Shown here: positions 48,810 to 60,335 of the stretch, in pieces
How the letters are laid out: every line of letters begins with the position of its first letter
Position numbering within the stretch: the stretch's first letter is position 1
Source: Lotus japonicus
Taxonomy: Eukaryota; Streptophyta; Magnoliopsida; Fabales; Fabaceae
Assembly: GCF_012489685.1 (NCBI RefSeq)
Contig: NC_080043.1
Span: forward strand, 15,246,223 to 15,310,222
Direction: 5' to 3'
DNA: 64,000 nt
Program-made: the position numbers and the translations under genes
The notes under the pieces: generated by a model
Databases searched by the model: none
Told to the model about the DNA's origin: nothing
The model's input: the letters and a program-made list of their open reading frames with translations, nothing else

Positions 48810-51052
48810 TCACTGTCCCCTGCCCCTACGACCCACCCTACCCCTACGACCTCTGCCTCCGCCTCTGCCACCTCCTCTATCTCCACCTCCACCTCCGCCT
48901 CGTCCTCTGCCTCGACCTCTGCCTCCTCGTACACCAACGAAAGCGACGCCCTGGGTCCTGCTCAAGTCTCTGATGACAGTGAGGCACTTCTCTAATAAAG
49001 TGCGGGAGCGTGTATCTCTAGGGGGACCATCGTCGACCTCAAGTCCCTGCTCTAGCAAATCAACGGCCCGACGCAAAGAAGCCTGAAAATAAATCAATAT
49101 ACATGTTAGTAAACCGCATACACAAAACCACAAATGCATAAAGAAAATTAAGTTCACACTTACCACAACACTGAGATCGGCCCTACTCTCATCCGGGATG
49201 ATGAACCGGTGAGATACACCGGTGTACCAGTCCAGGTAATCATCTACTGCCGCTCCATCCACTATACTAGGGACCCCCTCTGGAATCAAGTGTGGCTCAT
49301 AATCCAGGTATGCTGCATCAACGACCTCCGCAACAGAACTCATGCCCATCACAACAGATGGGTGTCGCGGGATAGGCTGCACGTACCCAAACTGCCGCAT
49401 CACACGCTCAGGAAGATGAGGTCGCACGGCCGCCCGGATGGGAGTCCGGATGTAGCCTGAGTATAAAGCTCGGACGTCCAGCTCGCTGTGACTCCTACGC
49501 TCCTCATACGATGTCCATATGACGTCCTTTGTCATCATCTCATCGAAGAGAACTCGCCTCTCCATCAGTCCTGCATGCCCAGCCCGTGACTCCATCCACC
49601 TGCACGCTCTGGGCTGGTCCTCCGTGTACTCGGAGACCTCAATCCGCTGAATAATGGTGGGTGGGAAGTGCTCAAACACCCAAGCTACCAGGAGGGAAGA
49701 ACAACCGCTCATCTGCTTGGTCTTCCTCCGTGAGGCATGACCAAGTGCATCATACAGTGTAGCTAGTGCAATGGCGCCCCATGCATACTCTGACACCCGA
49801 TCAAGGTGCTGCAGCATGCCGATCCAATGGACAGAAGTGTAGTGTCCTCCACTCTTGTTCGCAAACAAGGTCGAGCCGAGGAGGTGAAGTAGCCACATCT
49901 GTGCTGCATGGTCATGCCGATGCTCTAAAGTACAACAAAGAAACCATTAATCATTTAATTCACATATAATAGTTGCAAATAAATTAAATATACAGTATAA
50001 CTAACCAGTAAGAGCCCTAGTGTAAAGAGTCTGCAAGAACCTGAACCGCAAGCCAATGGTCTTCACCGCCTTAAACTCCATGATGTAGTCTGTGGCTACC
50101 CCTCCTAAGAGCAGAACACAGGTCTCCGCTGCCTGTTCTCTGCTGGCCTGTCCGGGAGTATAAAACCTATCACCCATCGGCAAATGAAGTATAGATGACA
50201 CGTCATCCAGGGTGATGGTCATCTCCCCGAATGGCATGTGGAAGCTGCTGGTATCCTCATGCCATCTCTCGACGAGGGCAGATAGAAGGGGTGTGTCTAT
50301 CTCCGGATAGGTGCAACTGAAGAGCGGATAGAGTCCGGTCCCCTCCACACGCTGACGAACAGCGCTCATATCGTCTCCCTCGCCCTCACATGTCAGCTTT
50401 GCCAGCTTCATCCCAGCGCTGGCAAACTTCAACACACCTCTATCGGGGTAACGCGGGTCGGTGCCTATAATATGATGCCACAGACACGGCGCAACGTGAT
50501 GTGGGTAACAGACCAAAAGTGACAGATCATCAGGCCCCCTGGAAACAGTGCCTCTGTCTGGACTGGCACCTCATCCCGTCGTGCTCCAGCATCACCCTCA
50601 AGCTCCACACCAACCTCAGGCTCCACATCAACCTGAAGCTCTACATCAGCCTCATGCTCCACATCAACCTCATGCTCACTCTCTGTCGAACTCTGAGGAG
50701 TCATCTGACGAGAAGGCGGAGAAGGCTCGGGAGTCGTCTGACGAGAAAGCGGAGAAGGCTCGGGAGTCGTCTGACGAGAAGGCGGAGAAGGCGGAGCAGG
50801 CTCGGGAGTCGGCTGACGAGAAGGCTCAGGAGTCATCTCACAAGGGTCTCGACGCTCCTCATATGATGTCGCACCAACATCCTGGTCCTCACCAAATCTG
50901 CCTTTGACTCTACGATAAGAAGCATGCAGCCGTCTGCGGCGATCCTCAACATCCTCCGGGGCTGTGTGGCGATCCGCAACATCCTCCGTGGCATCATGGG
51001 AGCTCCCAGCAACATGTGATTTCCTGCGCCCTTGGCTCTTCCTCTTAGCCAT
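48810..51052 (-). CDS. Plant mobile domain (MAIN-like) protein with one frameshift
   Basis: Exons 51052-50006, 49924-49164 and 49082-48810 on the minus strand. The N-terminus is basic (MAKRKSQGRRKSH), then PSRQTTPEPSPP repeats and an acidic VDVEPEVGVE stretch. The mobile domain has DRGVLKFASAGMKLAKL, ALVERWHEDTSSFHMPFGEMT, LDDVSSILHLPMGDRF and, later, AWGAIALATLYDALGHAS, RIEVSEYTEDQPRACRW. The C-terminus is an RGG-like tail rich in RGRGRG. At 50535-50540 a run of five C (G on the coding strand) puts FPGG and PDDLSLLVCYP in different frames; one missing base explains it. PMD domains occur in MAIN/MAIL1 and, by established work, inside several plant transposons. Either a recent lesion or a homopolymer sequencing error. 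Confidence 0.85.
50535..50540 (-). other. Single-base frameshift in the mobile domain gene
   Basis: On the coding strand TTTCCAGGGGGCCTGATG gives FPGGLM in one frame, but PDDLSLL of the family follows only after a -1 shift. One extra G would restore FPGGPDDLSLL. Confidence 0.75.
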
Positions 51053-53394
51053 CTATTAAAAAATAATACTCATCAGATAATTGTAAAAGTACCAATTGAT
51101 GAGCTTTATAACTGAATATTCATGCAATCAGCAAGAGATATGTACCAAGACAGATTATCAAGTATGTTGAGGGTGTTTAGATCAAATTTTCTTTAAACAT
51201 GATCAATAGTAAAAGAAACAAACAGAAGTGGAACAATGCAAGCATACTATATAAATCTGGTTACATCATTTGGAGTTGATAAGCTGATACAATGCAAGCA
51301 TACTATATAAATCTGGTTACATCATTTGTGTTTAAATTGACTAAAAATACATCCACTCGAATGGCACAAGAGATCATAATTGTTCAAAAACACATTCATA
51401 TTGTCTTGAAACATGCTCTGATGGAAATTTTCAATTGTGCTTCTTGTTCATGCTATAATATTAACAAGCAATATGTCATGGAAATCCCTAAAATTTTGCA
51501 TGGAATTGTTAATCTAAGTCACATCCTATAGGAGTAGTAGCCTGCAGAGGTTTCTGATAAGAGTTACACACTTGCACCACCTGCTGTGGCCCTTCAATTT
51601 CTCCAATTTCAACAAACTTTCTTTCTAAAATATCTCATATTTCAAAAATATATATCCAACCTAGCTTAGTAAGATTTCTCAGTTGTATCTTGATGACTGT
51701 TTGGTTCTAGTTGATTCTCTAGATACTTGCTTCTCTGAATCAGTAAATGTGAAGGTTCTTGGTTTCATTGTGGATCTACTATCTGGAGAGCAATTTCCTC
51801 ATCTCAGAATGAGGATACAAAGGAAATTCCTTGACAGAGATACATATTGTGTATCTAAGTGGTTGGAGAAAAGGCTTTTAGGGAGCATAATGAAATCAGA
51901 TAGTGGGGTGAATCATTTCCAATGGTTAACTTCTTCATACAGTATTTTCCAATGGTAGGATAGACATCCTGCATTTTCCCCATCCTCCCACAATATTTCT
52001 TACTGGTTTCTTAGTCTATTGGCTATCAATTTCTTGATTAAATATCTTTTGAACACCCTCTCTATTTTTCACTCAGTCTTCACTCCTTGCATATCCCAAC
52101 AGTTTACCATAGCATAACTCTTTTCTTACTATGCCACTCCATTATCATTTGAAATATCTACGTTTCATGATCTCATTCTTTAGTATTAAATTTTACAGAG
52201 ACAATTTCAAACAAAGGTAAAAACACCACCAACAATGAATTTTATTCTGTGTCTTGTATCACCATCCTCTGAACAACAGTCAAAAGAATTGCAACAACAC
52301 ATTTTCAACTCCGCACTGCTATCCCTTGATACTGCTTTTTTGCTATTTGATATACATGTAATGTTGATGGGGAAACTGGAGGGCAATGAAAAACTGGAGT
52401 TTCAGCCCTGTAATTAGGCTTTCAACAAACTTTCTTTCTAAAATATCTCATATTTCAAAAATATATATCCAACCTAGCTTACAACTTGCTAACAAGTTAC
52501 AGTACAAAAAAATCCAAAGTAAACCATAAAGATAACAACAATCATCAATATAGCAGCAACCTATGTAACCTGAAAAGAGTAATGGTTATTTATATAGCAG
52601 CAACCTATATAGCAGCAACCTATATAGCAGCAAAAACTAGCAGCAACCTAGTAATGGTTATTTATATAGCAGCAACCTATATAGTAGCAACCTATAGCAA
52701 CAACTTCCTATATTTATTGTTCCACAGCTACCATTTCATGCAAATCAAAAGTTATGCTAGAAAAGAGTAATGGTTCTGTCTCAATTATTCATGAGATTGA
52801 AAGTAAGTGTACCTGAAACAAGATCAGTCAAGTTCTCCCTTTGTGCTCAATCAATCTTTTTGCTCAAGTTCTTAAGTTCAGAGGGGAATTTCACAGTTTC
52901 AACTGCTTGCCTATCAAAAAAAACTAATGGATCAATGTTAAGAAAAATAAATGCAAACATGGTAGATGACAGGTGAGAAAATGCAGCTTCCAGAACTCAA
53001 AACTCAGGGTAGATAACAAACAGTGAAAGGGATGTGAATTTCAATTCGTTCTGGGGTGTGAAAACATGGTGCCCGTACATGAATTTCAATCGTTTTTCAT
53101 ATCAAACATGAAATAGTATAGGATTCTCCACAATAAACCCTAATACCCTAATACCAAACCGCACCCAACGAATCGAATCCGTAACCCTAACAACAAGATG
53201 ATGATGAATGAAGGGAGAGCTCTGATGATGATGAAGATGAACGAAGATTACCTCTATTGCGGAATCCCAGTTCCAGTTGACGAAGAAGATGATGAAGGGA
53301 AAGCTCTGATAGAGGGCTTCGGAAATGGAAGTTCAAGAATGGTTTCGGAATGAAATGGGAAATGAGCCCGTGTTTTGATTTAATAATAACATCC
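51053..53394. other. Right part of the MULE, non-coding with local repeats
   Basis: Upstream of the mobile domain gene. Contains a 58-bp tandem duplication (51233-51290 and 51291-51332), a direct repeat of about 53 bp at 51608 and 52430 (ACTTTCTTTCTAAAATATCT), a degenerate TATATAGCAGCAACC tandem array (52585-52700), and a short frame beginning YLDDCLVL (51683-51958) that resembles reverse transcriptase box A/B only weakly. No confident gene. Confidence 0.55.
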
Positions 53395-53465
53395 TTCGGA
53401 ACTTTATTATCCGAAGCATATCGGAATTGATCAATCCGAAATACTTCGGAAATGGTTAGTCCGAA
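53395..53465. repeat. Right 25-bp-period TTCGGA/TCCGAA array
   Basis: Half-sites at 53395, 53410, 53420 (ATCGGA), 53435, 53445 and 53460, the 15/10 spacing again, ending 43 bp inside the right terminal repeat. A decayed pair precedes it at 53340. Confidence 0.9.
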
Positions 53466-53507
53466 CTAAAACACGGAGGGACATAATAGTATTTCCCCAC
53501 TTTTAAG

Positions 53508-53550
53508 TGGGGTGGCATTTCTAAGCCCTGGGGTGCCAAATCCAGGGCTC
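53508..53550 (-). repeat. MULE right terminal inverted repeat
   Basis: Reverse complement identical to 43218-43260 over 43 bp; followed by the 9-bp target copy AGGAGAGAG at 53551-53559. Confidence 0.96.
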
Positions 53551-53856
53551 AGGAGAGAGCCATGTGATTTTTTATAATGCTCAAATCTAAGTCGATGCTG
53601 ATAGTGACTAGATTGTCAAATACACCAATTTTTGAACCTTGAGAGATCTGCAATAATAAGAAAACAGAGATATAAAAGGAACAAACAGCATAGATTCAAG
53701 GACTGTTCTAGGAAGTTTCAATTACAACCACTCATCAATCTAATTAACAGGTACTAAACATCTAAATTCATTATGCTAAAAATTATGACAAGTTTCGTTT
53801 AAATTTTTTTATGTGGAAAAGATTTCTTCATGTTCGGGGAGACAGGGGACACTGAT

Positions 53857-55355
53857 TGTTGGGATTGACTCATTATCTTATCGGTTATTTGAATTTGATT
53901 TAAGGAGATTGTAATATGAGTTTAGAGAGACTTTATCTTACCTTGGGTTTAGATAAGATTCTATTTTATCTCATGGGTTTAAATTATCTTATCTTGTAAT
54001 ACTAGAGTTAGTAATGTTCTATAAATATATAAGGTTTCTAACCCTAAAAGTGTGCTAGTGTGCACCAAGTGTGTGCGGAGTGCACCGCAATTGGGTGGTG
54101 TGCAAGTGCGCCGCAATTCGAAGGTGTGCCCGGTACACAACAATTGGGCATTTGAGAGAAATTGTTATTGTAAACACAATTGATTATTGAGAATCAATAA
54201 AGGGAGCTAGCTACTCTATTGCCGTAGAGGTAGGCACAATTTGCCGAACTGCGTGACCAAAGTTTTTATGTGATTTATTCGTGCTTTCTCGCTCTATCGT
54301 AAAAATGTAGTTTTCTCAACAATTGGTATCAGAGTCAGGTACGCGGGACCGAGGCTGGTGTGCCAAAAGTATCCCTTGACAGTGTGGTAAGGTGGTGTTC
54401 TGTTTCTCACAGTGGAGCAAACGACATTGCAAGGTTGGATATCCTCCGCTGTGGATAGAGGCCACGAGGATTTCAAAAGTCATTGAGAGGAGAAACCGAT
54501 GGATCTGACAGACATAGGACAAGGTGTTGAGAAATGTCGAGTTAGGCTGCATTGTGATTGTTAGAGTGTCATTTCTTGGCAAACAATCAGGTGTATCATG
54601 TCAGAACGATTGATGTGAGGTTTCACAAGATCAGGGAGTTGCTTGCATCTGAGCAAATACGACTTGAGAAGGTTCAAACTTCTGAGAATGCAACTGACAT
54701 GTTGACCAAGCCAGTCATCAGTGACAAATTCAAGCATTGCTTGGATTTGTTGCATGTTTCGCAGTGTTAAGAAGGTGGGGAACACAATCCTGGAAATTAG
54801 GATTGAGAAGCTGAGTAGTTGATCTTCACGAGGGTTCAAGAATTCGCCAAGGTGGAGATTGTTAGGATTGACTCATTATCTTATCAGTTATATTAATTTG
54901 ATTAAAGGAGACTATGATTTAGGAGACTATGATATGTGTTTAGAGGAACTCTATTTTATCTTATGGGTTTATATAAAACTCTATCTTATCTTATGAGTTT
55001 AGATAAGATATAAATCTTATGAGTTTATATTATCTTATCTTGTAATACTAGAGTTAGTAGTGTCCTATAAATAGATAAGGATCCTAACCCTAAAAGTGTG
55101 TTAGTGTACACCAGGTGTGTGCGAAATGCATCGCAATTTGACGGTCTGCAAGGGTACACAACTATTGGGCAGTTAAGAGAAACTGCTATTGTAAACACAA
55201 TTGGTTATTGAAAATCAATAAAGGGACCTATAGATACTCTATAGCTGCAGAGGTAGGCACAATTTCTGAACTGCGTGACCAAAGTTTTCTATGTGGTTTA
55301 TTCGTGCTTTCTCGCTCTATCGTGTGGTCTGAATCAAAATGTGATTTTCTCAAAA
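53857..55355 (+). mobile_element. Internally deleted Ty1/copia element with two LTRs
   Basis: Left LTR 53857-54321 starts TGTTGGGATTGACTC and ends TTTTCTCAACA; the right LTR, about 54860-55355, starts TGTTAGGATTGACTC. After the left LTR is ATTGGTATCAGAG, the usual tRNA-Met primer site. The internal 540 bp keeps only the end of RNase H (RTIDVRFHKIREL and TDMLTKPVISDKFKHCLDLL) and GGTGGAGATTG before the right LTR. LTRs differ by many substitutions and indels, so it is old. It sits in an intron of the F-box pseudogene. Confidence 0.88.
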
Positions 55356-55979
55356 CTTCACAATGACATAGAGGTTTAAGGTTTATATAAAGTTTCAAAA
55401 TAAATTAGTGTAACTTAAGGTTTTAAATTGATAATTACATCAACATCATCTCAACTAAATAATGGTAGCATGTATAGGGTCTAATGGGATCATATTAACC
55501 CTGGAGCAATTGCAATTTAAAAACATGTACTAGAACCAAATTAATACCAAAGTAATAGTACACATGTAACACATTTGTATCACTAAAATATCAAGTGGAT
55601 CCATCAAAGAGTATAGAAAAGAGAAGACACTCACCAGATTGCCACTGCAAACTTCTAGAATATCCTTTGTTCTCAAAAGCTTTTTTCTAATATGAGAAAA
55701 ATAAATCTCTCCCTCCCACAAATCACAGTAAGAACGGAGAACTTGGAGCTTCGGGGTCTTAAAATCCAGTGTTTTAGCATTGCAAGAAATAGTATTGATC
55801 TCAATGACCTCAATGTTGGCTGCATAAACCATAATCTTTGACAAAACCATGTTACAAATTTTAAAAAACTTGAGACTTTGACTCTGGATCATAACCTCCT
55901 CAATATGACACCTGTTAAGGGTTATGTTTTCAAGAGATGAACAGTGAGCAACAATGTTTTGAAAATCATTTGGTAGCAC

Positions 55980-56738
55980 CAGTGACGGATTCAGGAGTTT
56001 TATATTGTGGGGGCAATATATACACACATATATATATAACATATTTGTAACTTGTTCAATTTTTAGTTGTTTTCTATGTTGTGTTTTGATTTATTCACAA
56101 ATAACTTTCTGTTCCATTTCATTTCTACTCAATTTTTTTTCCTACTTCTCTTATTTTCTTATCACATTTCTCCCTTGTCTCTTCTTATCTCTCACTTGGT
56201 CTAAATGAATGTTTATCTCTTTTTGAACTTATTTTAATAACTTATAGTCATTAACAAGGTTAGGAACTCCGTGCCCAAAAAAAGCAAGAATTAGGAACTT
56301 AAAAGTACAGTAAAACATTTGATCTGGACATGTAATTCGAGGGAAAATGCCTAACCAATTAATTGGTATTATCAAATATCTGGTATGCATGCATTTAGAA
56401 ACTGAGACAAATTTTAGAAGGAATAAGAAGGGGTTAATATTGAATGAGAAAAAGGGAAGAGGGCTGAAGTGATGGACACGGTGTTGTATTGTTAGAGAAG
56501 AATACTATCAAATGGAAATAAGAATGAGTGATACAATGGATCGGATATACTATCAAATGGAAATTAAAGAAAACAAAAGAGTGTATTACCTAGTGGAAAT
56601 GATAGTGGGGGGGCATTTTATGTAGTCTGGGGGCAATATTACACTAGTATCCTAATATTCTATCATACTATTAGCCTATTTTTTGGAATTCAGGTGGGGT
56701 CATTTGCCCCCATCACCCTTAACCTGCATCCGTCCCTG
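55980..56738. mobile_element. Non-autonomous hAT-like element in an F-box exon
   Basis: Termini CAGTGACGGATTCAGGA and, inverted, CAGGGACGGATGCAGGT, flanked by an 8-bp duplication GGTAGCAC (55972-55979 and 56739-56746). CAG-start termini and 8-bp target duplications are hAT features. Contains GGGGGCAATAT-type subterminal sequence and no transposase. 759 bp. Confidence 0.85.
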
Positions 56739-57080
56739 GGTAGCACCCTTACATTACTAAGGGTCATGGTTTTCAAAAAACTTGGGAGGATTGTCTGAAG
56801 GTGAAGTCATAAGATTATAGTTCTTCAACTCAAGTTCCTCAAAATTTGAGAAAGCATCAAAATCTAAATAAATAGACCATGGAATAAAACTCTTTAAAGG
56901 AAATAATTTCTGGAGATAATCCACACGACCAAGTTCCATCTCCATTGAAATCTTTCTCACCCCTTTCTCCAAAAGCTTCCTCATCCACCCCTCTACATTC
57001 CTACTCACACATATCTCTGGAAAATGGTGAATCCTACAACTTTTCAAGCCAGCAAAATGAGCATCCACGACTGAGTTGAT

Positions 57081-57180
57081 AAACTTGGTCGCTTCAGCAA
57101 TTGCAACCACAGCTTCTTCCTCTTGCATAACTTCCTGTAAAGAACCAAACTTGGTCGCTTCAGCAATTGCAACCACAGCT
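57081..57180. repeat. 66-bp tandem duplication in the F-box LRR exon
   Basis: AAACTTGGTCGCTTCAGCAA occurs at 57081 and 57147. It encodes VAIAEATKF twice. Confidence 0.85.
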
Positions 57181-58008
57181 TATATTATGAAGTGAAGGTG
57201 CACTAATTATTTTATTTTATATCTTGCACCTCATCTAAGAAAAAAACACTTCTGCGGTTCAAATGTGGATGATTTACAGACTCATCTATCCTATACTAAA
57301 ATTCAACTTCTTTCACCAAATATATTGAGTAGTCGAACTCCATTTCTCTCTGATCGAGGCTGAGATGGGAAGGCGGCTTCCACATTGTTTTCCATTGCTG
57401 AGAAAGGACACTTGTCCTCACACATTCGGTGATCGGCAGAAGAGAAATGATAGTAACTCGAAGAGGATCAGGAAGACCACTGATGAAATCTACTCCTTCC
57501 ATAACACTCTGTATGCAAAGACCATTAGCTTCACATGAAATAATTAGTGGATTTAAAAGTTTTATTGATTGTGCACATTGAGAAATATAATACATTTCTT
57601 ATAGAATGATATATATTATATTTAATCTAATTAATGATTATCTTAGTATTTAAAATTATTGTATATTGAATTAGTAAAGCATTTATAATTGAGGAAAATC
57701 ACAGAAACACAACAAGGGGGTTGAATTTTGTATATGCAGTTTGATTGCGATTGACTAGATTCTTCTAGATGTTGTAATGACATCTTCAATTGAGCATTTC
57801 GTACAAAGACGTGTTGTGTAGACAATAATTTAAAGTACTAGGCAGCATACAATACACACAAGTCATTTATCCTGGTTCACCCAATATAGGGGGTGCTACA
57901 TCCAATGCTTAGCAATCCCCAAGATTTCTACTATCATGTATAAAGGATTTTTTCTTACAAGTTTTCTTTTTCTCATGTCTCTCCAAGCATAAACATATTC
58001 TTTGTCCC

Positions 58009-58195
58009 ATGCCTCTTTAGGCATAAACGAGTATTTTTGTACATGCCTCTCCAGGCATAAACAAGTATTCTTGCACATGCCTCTCCATGCATAACGAGTA
58101 TTCTTATACATGTCTCTCCTGGTATAAACTAAGTATTCTTTCCCATGCATCTCCAGGAAGTACAAGTATTCTTTTTCCAAGCCTTTCCAGGCATT
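58009..58195. repeat. 33-35-bp tandem repeat
   Basis: Units begin CATGCCTCTCCAGGCATAAA followed by AGTATTCTT at about 58009, 58043, 58077, 58110, 58145 and 58178. Copies are diverged. It lies between two copies of a GTTGAATTTTGT-type sequence, so it may be part of an LTR. Confidence 0.75.
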
Positions 58196-59020
58196 TTGAT
58201 ATACGAATTTTACATTTAAGGTGTTGTTCATACAAACTTCAGAGTTGTATACAAGTGCATCCTAAGAACAATTCATCTCTTGTTGTATAGGATAGAGTTG
58301 ATAAGATTTAAGTGCTCTCAATCCTTTGCAGTGGTCACTAATAAATGTATTCTTCACCAACACAACCTTCATTATAAGTATGTATGAACAACACTCTCAC
58401 AGGTAATCAATGATAAAAATAGAAGTGACACAAGAAAGGGAGTTTGAATTGTGTCTTAAAGAAAACGATTTCAAAACCCAAACTTTTCAAGCATAAGCTT
58501 TTTGTTGCTCATTGTGGGTGTTTTTTATGGTCCACGTTTCCAAAAAAATTGGCACATCACCATCAACGGTTAAAAATTAGAAGATAAGTTCATGGTTGGA
58601 CTAAATCTCCTTAATTAAAATACTAGGAAGATCAAAATTGCCAAAATATAATATGGGGACTAATATCACCCAATCATGATACTAAGGAGATCAAAACTGT
58701 AATTAAACCATGAGTATAAGGGATGTAGATTCCGAAAATGGGGAAGGGCCTGCTATTCTAGATTCCATTGCTCTTTATCCATGGTGGTGGTGGTGATGGT
58801 GATGGTCTTAATCCTGGTGGTGATGTTCATGAGGAAGAAGAAGAAGAAATGAAAAAGGACCACCGGTGAGGCCATGGAAGTGAAGAGAAGAAGTTACCAA
58901 ATAGACCTTGTGACAACGGGTAGTCCCATAAAAGAACCACTTTATTCCTTGCCCAAACTAATGGAATTCGTATTTGTTAAGGGGTGCACAAACCTAATCT
59001 AATTCACGTACTTATCATGG

Positions 59021-59939
59021 CGGCTTTTGTACCCTAGTAGTATAGTTTTTTTTAGAAATTACAGCTTTGGGGTACTTTTTTATTTATTTACCAATCTAGT
59101 ATAAATCGCCATTGTCAGTGGCGATTCTATTTATTTTTTTAAAGAATCGCCAACAGTATTGGCGTTTTCATTTTTTCTTTCGTTTTTTATATAAATCGCC
59201 AACCATGTTGGCGTTTTCTTATTTTTTATTTTTTTATTTTTGTTTTTTCTGACAATCGCCAACATAGTTGGCGTTTATTACCTTTTTTTATTTTTTTTAA
59301 ATCGCCCACACATTTTTTTAATTTTTTTTAAATTAGTAATTGAAATAATATTTAATCAATTGATGCTCACACACAATTTTATGTTATTACTCACTTTTGC
59401 AGCACTTTGATAATAAATTATTTGGTCTACCGGCAAGTTCTCGCACTAAGCTGAGGATTTGGCATGCAATTGGGACCTGAGTAAGATGGGCAATACTCTT
59501 CATCTCCAACTAAACTATGTAATGCATATGTTTATCTTTAAATATCAGTTCAAATATTTATGATTAAAGTGCTGCAAAAGTGAGTAATGACACAAAATTG
59601 TGTGTGAATATCAATTGATTAAATACCATTTTAATTACTAATTTAAAAAAATTAAAAAAATGTGGGTGATTTAAAAAAAACAAAAAGGTAAAAAAGCCAA
59701 CATAATTGGTGATTGTCAGAAAAAACAAAAATAAAAAATAAGAAAATGCCAACATGGTTGGCAATTTATATAAAAAACGAAAAAAAAATGAAAACGCCAA
59801 TGCTATTGGCGATTCTTTAAAAAAATAAATAGAATCGCCACTGACAGTGGCGATTTATACTAGATTGGTAAATAAAAGAAAAAGTACCTCAAAGCTGTAA
59901 TTTCCAAAAAAAAAATATACTACTAGGGTACAAAAGCCC
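59021..59939. mobile_element. Foldback element with about 370-bp inverted arms
   Basis: Left arm from CGGCTTTTGTACCCTAGTAG, right arm ending CTACTAGGGTACAAAAGCCC, complementary with scattered mismatches down to TTGCAGCACTTT / AAAGTGCTGCAA around 59398 and 59570. The loop is about 170 bp. Flanked by ATCATGG on both sides (59014-59020, 59940-59946). Each arm holds four palindromes of the form AATCGCCA-N-TGGCGATT. No coding frame. Confidence 0.9.
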
Positions 59940-60335
59940 ATCATGGCACGAGTCCATTAAATTGCACCTCATTAGATTTCTTCAGGTCCATTAGCGAACT
60001 TGAGTTTAAAAACCAATCCGATCAATATTGTAGGTCGAATGAAACACAAGCATAATTGTCTCAACTCTCAACCCTTCTCAAGAACACTCTATATGGAGTA
60101 CAAACTACAAAGTAAGAACAACACAACAAAAGTCAAAAGTAGAAAAGCAAGTTAAAAGGGAAAGCATAAGCATAAGCACTTACGTCCTTCCCCAAAGCCC
60201 AAAGGCAAATCCAACACTAACACTAGTGTCTCCTCAATCTCCCCAAAGTCCAATTCAAACACTTCCTTTGTCTCTCTTATATTAATCACTTCATTGCTGT
60301 TCTTCCTCTCTGTCTTTGCCACTCTCTACCCTCTC

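Larger units (their letters stand above)
43218..53550. mobile_element. Mutator-like element (MULE), 10,333 bp, with three cargo units
   Basis: Both ends are defined by sequence: 43-bp identical inverted repeats (43218-43260, 53508-53550) and a perfect 9-bp target duplication. Inside are a transposase-OTU gene (43914-46920, +), an HROB-like gene (47659-48504, +), a plant mobile domain gene (48810-51052, -) and about 2.5 kb with repeats. It lies in an exon of the F-box gene. Perfect termini and target copies mean recent movement. The DDE and SWIM parts of the transposase look intact, so the element may supply or have supplied its own transposase despite the stop in the OTU half. Confidence 0.96.
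42734..57502 (-). pseudogene. F-box/FBD/LRR gene disrupted by transposon insertions
   Basis: SCF-type substrate adaptor family. Fragments on the minus strand: F-box exon from ATG 57502 (DFISGLPDPLRVTIISLLP, TSVLSQQWKTMW); LRR exon about 57176-56748 (FAGLKSCRIHHFPEI, FSNFEELELKNYN); after the hAT-like insertion, 55979-55635 (VLPNDFQNIVAHCSSLENIT to DILEVCSGNL); exon 53647-53551 joined across the MULE to 43217-43159 (SQGSKIGVFDNLVTISIDLD ... SCHRLENLEIYSQ); FBD exon 43069-42734 (NLKNLDIKGFRDTYFEVKF ... MEYMKNLVAFRCGSQL). A frameshift lies near 56752-56760, where ENHDP ends in a stop but the next frame reads LSNVRVLPND. A 66-bp duplication sits at 57081-57180. Each lesion alone would break the protein; the gene is dead in this haplotype. 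Confidence 0.8.
57503..60335. other. Intergenic region with tandem repeats and a foldback element
   Basis: Contains two copies of a GGGGGTTGAATT-like start (57710 and 58434), a 33-35-bp tandem array (58009-58195), the foldback element (59021-59939) and the promoter side of the siroheme methyltransferase gene. No other gene is seen. Confidence 0.6.
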
